Shown here piece by piece: positions 6,685-9,261 of a stretch of 9,261 nucleotides of DNA. Under the pieces are notes generated by a model that saw only the letters and a list, made by a program, of their open reading frames with translations, did no database searches and was not told where the DNA came from. Origin of the DNA: CAXQZU01 sp964228555 (lineage in GTDB: Bacteria; Planctomycetota; PLA2; JAEUHO01); assembly GCA_964228555.1 (NCBI GenBank), contig CAXQZU010000013.1, forward strand, positions 1 to 9,261. The letters run 5' to 3'. Each line of letters opens with the position of its first letter. Position 1 is the stretch's first letter. A program made the position numbers and the translations under genes.

Positions 6685-7095
6685 TCAGGGGCGCGTGCCG
6701 GTCCCACGGGACGGCACGCGCCCCGCCTGCCCCGCCTCGCCCAGCGCGCGCAGCGCCTGCGGCCACGGCGTGCGGGCCAGCCATGCGTCCCCGACCTCCA
6801 GCCAGGCGGGCTGCGCCGGCCGGCCTGCGGGCGCGAGCACGAGCAGCGAGCCCGCCTCGCGCAGCGCGTCGATCCCCGGCGCCGGCGCCTCGTCCAGCGC
6901 CTCGAGCCAGCGCTGCTCCTCGGCGTCCAGCGGCACGGCGTCCCGCGCGGCCGCGGGGCGCAGGTCCAGCACGCTTGCCCGGCGGCCGCATGCCTTGGCG
7001 GCCACCAGCGTGCGCAGGAAGGCGCGCCGGGCGTGCGCAGCGGGCGCCGGGTCCAGCCACAGCCCCAGCACGAGGGTGCCGTCGCTCGTGCTCAT
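6685..7095 (-). CDS. Hypothetical protein, second gene of the DsrE-like operon
   Basis: This 136-residue protein is read from ATG at 7095 to TGA at 6687-6685. Its start overlaps the stop of the upstream DsrE-like gene by 4 nt (ATGA), so the two are translationally coupled. It begins with a hydrophobic beta-strand-like segment (LVLGLWLD at 8-15), then a helix-like stretch (ARRAFLRTLVAAKACGRRA at 22-40), and a second strand SVLDL (41-45). A central acidic region follows, then SLLVLAPAG (83-91) and a Trp-containing tail (AWLARTPWPQALRALG). The alternating strand and helix pattern fits a small alpha/beta domain and could be a diverged DsrE/TusBC-like partner, but no diagnostic residue is seen. 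I do not recognise it. A perfect inverted repeat lies 5 nt beyond the stop. Confidence 0.6.
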   Translation of the reverse strand: MSTSDGTLVLGLWLDPAPAAHARRAFLRTLVAAKACGRRASVLDLRPAAARDAVPLDAEEQRWLEALDEAPAPGIDALREAGSLLVLAPAGRPAQPAWLEVGDAWLARTPWPQALRALGEAGQAGRVPSRGTGTRP

Positions 7096-7454
7096 GGTGC
7101 CAGCCACGCCACGGGGCGGCTGCCCAGCGTGGCCATCCAGGTGGCCACGCTGGTCCAGCGCACCCCCGCGGGGGTGCGGGACGCGTCCAGCCCGGCCTCG
7201 CGCGCGGCCTGGCTGCACACGGCCAGTGCCTCGGCCACCGCCGCGAGGCGTGCCAGGGCCTCGGGCTGGGCGAGCCACGCCAGTCCACCTTCCACCAGCA
7301 GCACCGGCGCGGGCTGCCGGGCGAGCCGCTCCAGCACCGCTGCCACGCCGGGCGCCTGCGGCCCCGCTGCCACGACGAGGGGCGTGCCGGCCCCAGCCGG
7401 GGCGCCGTGCCCCGCGTCGCGCGCGGGGCCGGGAGCAGGGGCAGGCGTTGCCAT
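7092..7454 (-). CDS. DsrE-family-like small protein
   Basis: This 120-residue protein is read from ATG at 7454 to TGA at 7094-7092. After a low-complexity Ala/Pro/Gly stretch (residues 2-24) comes a strand TPLVVAAGP (24-32), a helix, PVLLVEGGLAWLA (50-62) and a long helix ending in AVCSQAAREAGLD (78-90). The C-terminal part is GVRWTSVATWMATLGSRPVAWLAP (quoted in parts: GVRWTSVATWMA at 97-108, RPVAWLAP at 113-120). Size, fold pattern and Cys80, placed like the active Cys of DsrE/TusD proteins, suggest the DsrE/DsrF-like sulfur-relay superfamily. In that family the Cys carries a persulfide. This is recognition by pattern, so another small alpha/beta family is possible. It is the first gene of a two-gene operon and has a leaderless-type promoter signature and no Shine-Dalgarno site. 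Confidence 0.6.
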   Translation of the reverse strand: MATPAPAPGPARDAGHGAPAGAGTPLVVAAGPQAPGVAAVLERLARQPAPVLLVEGGLAWLAQPEALARLAAVAEALAVCSQAAREAGLDASRTPAGVRWTSVATWMATLGSRPVAWLAP

Positions 7455-7460
7455 GCGGAG

Positions 7461-7466
7461 AGCCTA
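7461..7466 (-). promoter_or_regulatory. Candidate -10 box (TAGGCT) for the DsrE-like operon, leaderless geometry
   Basis: On the minus strand TAGGCT is followed by exactly 6 nt (CTCCGC) and the ATG at 7454. This puts the predicted transcription start on the A of the start codon. No ribosome-binding site precedes the gene, and no -35 element is evident. Confidence 0.45.
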
Positions 7467-7567
7467 CCGGCGGGCGGCCGCGGCCCCGGATGGGCTCCGT
7501 GCCATCCGGCCCTGCGCGTCGGCCGGGCGCACGGGGTCCCAAACGGGCACCGGGCCCGCCGGGAGGC

Positions 7568-7589
7568 TAGGGTGGCCCGTCCACGGAGG
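7568..7589 (+). promoter_or_regulatory. Candidate -10 box (TAGGGT) and ribosome-binding site of the clpP-like gene
   Basis: TAGGGT at 7568-7573 would start transcription near 7580. GGAGG at 7585-7589 lies 5 nt before the ATG at 7595. The leader would be only about 15 nt, just long enough for the Shine-Dalgarno site. The -35 element is not recognisable. The 140-bp gap from 7455 to 7594 serves this gene and the divergent DsrE-like operon. Confidence 0.45.
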
Positions 7590-7594
7590 ACCGC

Positions 7595-8179
7595 ATGGCC
7601 GACACGGACAGCACCGACAAGAAGAAGAAGGACACGCCCCAGCACACCCTGCTCAAGGCGCGCACGGTCATGCTGTTCGGCGGCATCGAGCCCAAGCTCA
7701 CGCGCGAGGTGATCCAGCAACTGGTGCTGCTGGACCAGATGAGCAAGACCAAGCCCATCCGCCTGCTCATCAACAGCCCCGGCGGCCTGGCCGACGACGG
7801 CTTCGCCATCTTCGACATGGTGCGCTTCATCAGCGCCCCGGTCTTCACCATCTGCACGGGCCTGGCGGCCAGCGCGGCCACGATCGTGATGGTGGCGCCG
7901 CCCAAGGAGCGCCGCTTCATCCTGCCCCACACCCGCGTGATGCTCCACCAGCCCAGCGGCGGTGCGCGCGGCACGGCCTCCGACATCGCCATCAGCGCCA
8001 AGGAGATCCTGCGCCTGCGCAAGAAGGCCAACGAGCTCTTCGCCCGCGAGACCGGGCAGCCCCTCGACAAGATCGAGAAGGACATGCACCGCGACTTCTG
8101 GATGGCGCCCGAGGAGGCCCTCGCCTACGGCCTCGTGGGCAAGATCCTGCGCTCGGAGAAGGACCTGCCCGCCAGCTAG
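7595..8179 (+). CDS. clpP: ClpP-like serine peptidase, non-canonical paralogue
   Basis: This 194-residue cytoplasmic peptidase would form the ClpP-type proteolytic chamber used with an AAA+ unfoldase. The catalytic triad is intact: Ser93 in GLAASAAT, His118 in MLHQPSGG and Asp167 in KDMHRDF. The Ser-His and His-Asp spacings of 25 and 49 residues equal those of E. coli ClpP (97/122/171). INSPGG (59-64) and the handle-helix region TASDIAISAKEILRLRKK (127-144) are also typical. The N-terminus is not: the usual propeptide and axial-loop segment is replaced by a short charged run (residues 2-13, with KKKK) before LLKARTVMLFGG. That resembles ClpP2-type paralogues. No clpX, clpA or tig is adjacent. 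The ATG has a GGAGG site 5 nt upstream. A hairpin follows the stop. Confidence 0.9.
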   Translation: MADTDSTDKKKKDTPQHTLLKARTVMLFGGIEPKLTREVIQQLVLLDQMSKTKPIRLLINSPGGLADDGFAIFDMVRFISAPVFTICTGLAASAATIVMVAPPKERRFILPHTRVMLHQPSGGARGTASDIAISAKEILRLRKKANELFARETGQPLDKIEKDMHRDFWMAPEEALAYGLVGKILRSEKDLPAS

Positions 8180-8195
8180 GCGTGCGTGCGTGCCT

Positions 8196-8220
8196 GCCCC
8201 CCGGCCCATGCCGGGGCGGC
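8196..8220 (+). terminator. Hairpin terminator after clpP
   Basis: CCCCGGC (8199-8205) pairs perfectly with GCCGGGG (8210-8216) around loop CCAT. GCC/GGC (8196-8198 with 8218-8220) extends it past one bulged C to 10 bp. It begins 16 nt after the stop codon, preceded by three GCGT repeats (8180-8191). No T run follows. Confidence 0.55.
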
Positions 8221-8673
8221 GGCTGGGTGTCCCATCCGCCTTGGGCCCTGCCCCCCGTCGGTTGCGCCGGCCGTGGCCGTGCTGGGTCGGCGGGCGGCCG
8301 CATGGGGTCAGGCGCTTGGGGTGGGGCCCTGGGCCGCCAGCCGGTCGGTGCGGCCAGCCCGCCGAGGCAGGTTGCGCAGTGGGCTGGGCGCGCTGTGGTC
8401 CTGCCCAAGGGCGGCCGCGCGGCGGGGCAGGGTCTGGCGAGCGGCGCAATGTTGCGACGGGCTTGCCCGTGTAATGGGGGCGAGCGCCGAGACCGGCTGT
8501 CAGGCCGCGCTGTCGGGCCGCATGGTGCCGGCCCCAACTTGCTTGACAATCGAGGCCAAGGGAATCAAGGTGCTGCGTGCCGGCGGTGGAAGCCGGCTCG
8601 ATAGCGCTTTCGCGGGCAGTTGCTGCATCCCGGGCTGGCCCGGCACGCAACGCAACCGCGAAACGTTCACGGC
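8221..8673. other. Gene-free stretch between clpP and tRNA-Leu
   Basis: No open frame here has convincing coding character; the long frames that cross it also run through the tRNA or oppose known genes. It contains two adjacent small hairpins: CGCA/TGCG at 8445-8456 with loop ATGT, and ACGGG/CCCGT at 8457-8470 with a stable CUUG-type tetraloop. A GCCGGC repeat pairs at 8579-8584 with 8592-8597. A TTGACA at 8543-8548 could be a -35 element for the tRNA, but no matching -10 is seen at 16-18 bp. GC content appears to fall toward the tRNA. Confidence 0.5.
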
Positions 8674-8758
8674 GGCCCCGTGGTGGAATGGCAGACACGG
8701 CGGGCTCAAAATCCGCTGCCTCACGGCGTTGTGGGTTCAAGTCCCACCGGGGCTACCA
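8674..8758 (+). tRNA. tRNA-Leu, anticodon CAA (reads UUG)
   Basis: An 85-nt class II tRNA folds completely. The acceptor is GGCCCCG (8674-8680) with CGGGGCU (8748-8754), so the first pair is G1-U72. The D-stem is GUG (8683-8685) with CAC (8696-8698). The anticodon stem is 8700-8704 with 8712-8716 and ends in a G-U pair. The loop CUCAAAA places anticodon CAA at 8707-8709. A long variable arm (8717-8730, GCC/GGC stem) is typical of leucine tRNAs. The T-arm is GUGGG-UUCAAGU-CCCAC (8731-8747). Discriminator A (8755) and an encoded CCA (8756-8758) end the gene. No copy of its 3' end was noticed elsewhere in the window, so there is no sign of an attachment site. Confidence 0.95.
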
Positions 8759-8761
8759 GCG

Positions 8762-8880
8762 TCCAGGCTCAGCTTGTCGACGTGTGCGGGATGCAGGCCG
8801 GCGCTTGGGCAGGCCGGCTGCGCCCCGTCGCGAGGGCAACCCCGGCGCGAGCGACGACACGTCGAGGGAGCCGGCCTGGA
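8762..8880 (+). ncRNA. Possible structured RNA: long stalk capped by a three-way junction
   Basis: Starting 3 nt after the tRNA CCA, arms 8762-8785 and 8857-8880 pair almost throughout. TCCAGGC pairs with GCCTGGA (8762-8768 with 8874-8880), followed by a U-G pair, GCT with AGC (8772-8774 with 8869-8871), and TCGACGTGT with ACACGTCGA (8777-8785 with 8857-8865). Inside are two hairpins: 8793-8802 with 8813-8821 (9 bp, one bulged G), and CGTCGC/GCGACG (8826-8831 with 8851-8856), which abuts the stalk. No protein frame is convincing. I recognise no known RNA family. It might be cotranscribed with the tRNA, or be only a GC-rich inverted-repeat cluster. Confidence 0.4.
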
Positions 8881-8952
8881 GGACCACGAGATGCGCAGCC
8901 GCGAGCATGGCGCGAGAATGCGGGGCCACCCGAGAGGCAATCACGGTGGTCC
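8881..8952 (+). other. Second nested inverted-repeat module adjoining the first
   Basis: GGACCAC (8881-8887) pairs perfectly with GTGGTCC (8946-8952) and encloses two small hairpins. One is 8894-8900 with 8909-8914 (6 bp, bulged A). The other is CGGG/CCCG at 8921-8924 with 8929-8932, loop GCCA. It begins on the base after the first module ends and stops just before the TTGAC motifs of the next promoter. Short helices of this kind are common by chance in GC-rich DNA, so the closing 7-bp repeat is the main support. Confidence 0.3.
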
Positions 8953-8961
8953 GTTGACCTA

Positions 8962-8989
8962 TTGACAGCGCCGTTCCTTGGCGTATGTT
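8962..8989 (+). promoter_or_regulatory. Strong sigma-70-type promoter
   Basis: TTGACA (8962-8967) and TATGTT (8984-8989) are separated by 16 bp, the closest match to the housekeeping consensus in the window. A second TTGAC lies at 8954-8958. The -10 box is followed by a GC-rich discriminator (CTGGCGGC), a feature of stringently controlled rRNA and tRNA promoters. Transcription would start near 8996. No protein gene follows within the window, so it probably drives a stable RNA or a gene beyond 9261. Confidence 0.65.
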
Positions 8990-8995
8990 CTGGCG

Positions 8996-9261
8996 GCGCA
9001 GGAGGAAAGGACTGCACCGCGACTTCTTGACGGCTGGTCAACACGTCGCCAAGACCGATGCGTGAAGCCAGGCGCGTTTGCGTGATGGTGGAGACACAGG
9101 GAACCGCGGCTCGTCGCAATCTTGCGATGGCCCGGCATGGGTGGCAGCGGCGGCTGGGAGCAGTGTGAGGCCGTAGGCACGCCTGGGGGCCTGGGGAGGG
9201 TGTCGAGAGCACGCTCGGGGATGGGGAAGGTGGCGGGGGCGTTGGGTGCCGGGGGGCGGGG
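8996..9261 (+). other. Presumptive untranslated transcript or long leader
   Basis: The DNA downstream of the strong promoter has no convincing protein gene. Near its start, GCGAC (9019-9023) pairs with GTCGC (9045-9049), and TTGAC (9027-9031) pairs with GTCAA (9037-9041), across a symmetric 3x3 internal loop with a 5-nt loop GGCTG. A further hairpin TCGCA/TGCGA lies at 9114-9127. The base composition is less G/C-biased than the genes until about 9180, after which it becomes G-rich. A GGAGGAAAGG tract at 9001-9010 looks like a ribosome-binding site, but no suitable start codon follows it. A leader of an rRNA operon that begins beyond the window, or a small RNA, are both possible. No boxA element or 16S start was recognised. 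Confidence 0.4.
9184..9261 (+). repeat. G-run tract at the window end
   Basis: Between 9184 and 9261 there are many runs of three or more G, including GGGGG, GGGG, GGGG, GGGGG, GGG, GGGGGG and GGGG, mostly split by short linkers. On the plus strand (and in RNA) this could form G-quadruplexes. The tract continues to the window edge, so it could also be the approach to a difficult assembly end. Confidence 0.4.

Noticed and set aside
8543..8548. TTGACA as a -35 box for tRNA-Leu
   Set aside because: No -10-like hexamer lies 15-19 bp downstream, so it is not listed as a promoter.
6191..8740. 849-residue open frame on the minus strand
   Set aside because: It runs antisense through queC, clpP and the tRNA and in another frame through the minus-strand operon. 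Its composition is Arg/Pro/Gly-rich shadow sequence.
8793..8821. Direct repeat of GCAGGCCGGC (8793-8802) and GCAGGCCGGC-like sequence (8809-8818)
   Set aside because: The copies are better explained as the two sides of a hairpin made from a palindromic CCGG core. No third regularly spaced copy exists, so this is not a CRISPR or tandem repeat array.
8186..8965. 259-residue open frame on the plus strand after clpP
   Set aside because: It passes straight through the tRNA-Leu gene and the hairpin clusters, lacks a ribosome-binding site and has no coding-like composition.
9001..9010. GGAGGAAAGG resembling the conserved GAGGAAAGUCC of RNase P RNA
   Set aside because: The following bases do not continue the RNase P pattern, and no ACAGA-type conserved region was found downstream.
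9058..9168. 36-codon open frame starting MREARRVCVMVETQG
   Set aside because: No ribosome-binding site precedes it, and its third-codon positions are much less G/C-rich than the real genes. It lies within the presumptive structured transcript.
1..9261. Mobile element, prophage or defence island
   Set aside because: No transposase, recombinase, terminal repeat, tRNA 3'-end duplication or defence-type domain was seen in the window.

Overview
The window is GC-rich DNA with strong G/C third-codon bias and looks like chromosomal DNA of a free-living, probably diderm, bacterium. No gene in it fixes the phylum. The ClpP paralogue, the lipoprotein-type solute-binding protein, and a mixture of apparently leaderless genes and genes with Shine-Dalgarno sites are compatible with several high-GC lineages (for example Planctomycetota or Myxococcota). 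That placement is inference. No transposase, integrase, phage gene or CRISPR array is visible.

Layout: positions 3-536 (minus) encode a small lipoprotein that diverges from a complete branched-chain amino-acid (HAAT-family) ABC importer. The importer order is livK (691-1839), livH (1906-3009), livM (3009-4055), livG (4052-4819) and livF (4819-5523). A GC-rich hairpin with a GCGA tetraloop separates the binding-protein gene from the translationally coupled membrane and ATPase genes. After a candidate terminator comes a 48-residue single-pass membrane protein gene (5623-5769) with a strong ribosome-binding site, then queC (5821-6519), the 7-cyano-7-deazaguanine synthase of queuosine biosynthesis. 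queC converges on a two-gene minus-strand operon (7454 down to 6685) of a DsrE-like protein and an unrecognised protein. A perfect 11-bp inverted repeat lies between them. A ClpP-like serine peptidase (7595-8179) diverges from that operon.

The last 1.08 kb (8180-9261) has no convincing protein gene. It holds a hairpin terminator after clpP, a tRNA-Leu(CAA) with encoded CCA (8674-8758), and a dense cluster of nested inverted repeats (8762-8952) that can be drawn as two adjacent three-way-junction RNA folds. Next come a near-consensus sigma-70-type promoter (TTGACA-N16-TATGTT, 8962-8989), a hairpin-containing presumptive transcript, and a G-run-rich end. This RNA-like tail is the least explained and most interesting part.

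A second theme is promoter architecture. Three genes (lipoprotein, queC, DsrE-like) have a TANNNT hexamer ending 6-7 nt before the ATG and no Shine-Dalgarno sequence, which predicts leaderless mRNAs. Genes whose TANNNT hexamer lies further upstream (48-aa protein, clpP, livK) do carry GGAG/GGAGG sites. All structural calls were made by eye; no folding or homology search was run.
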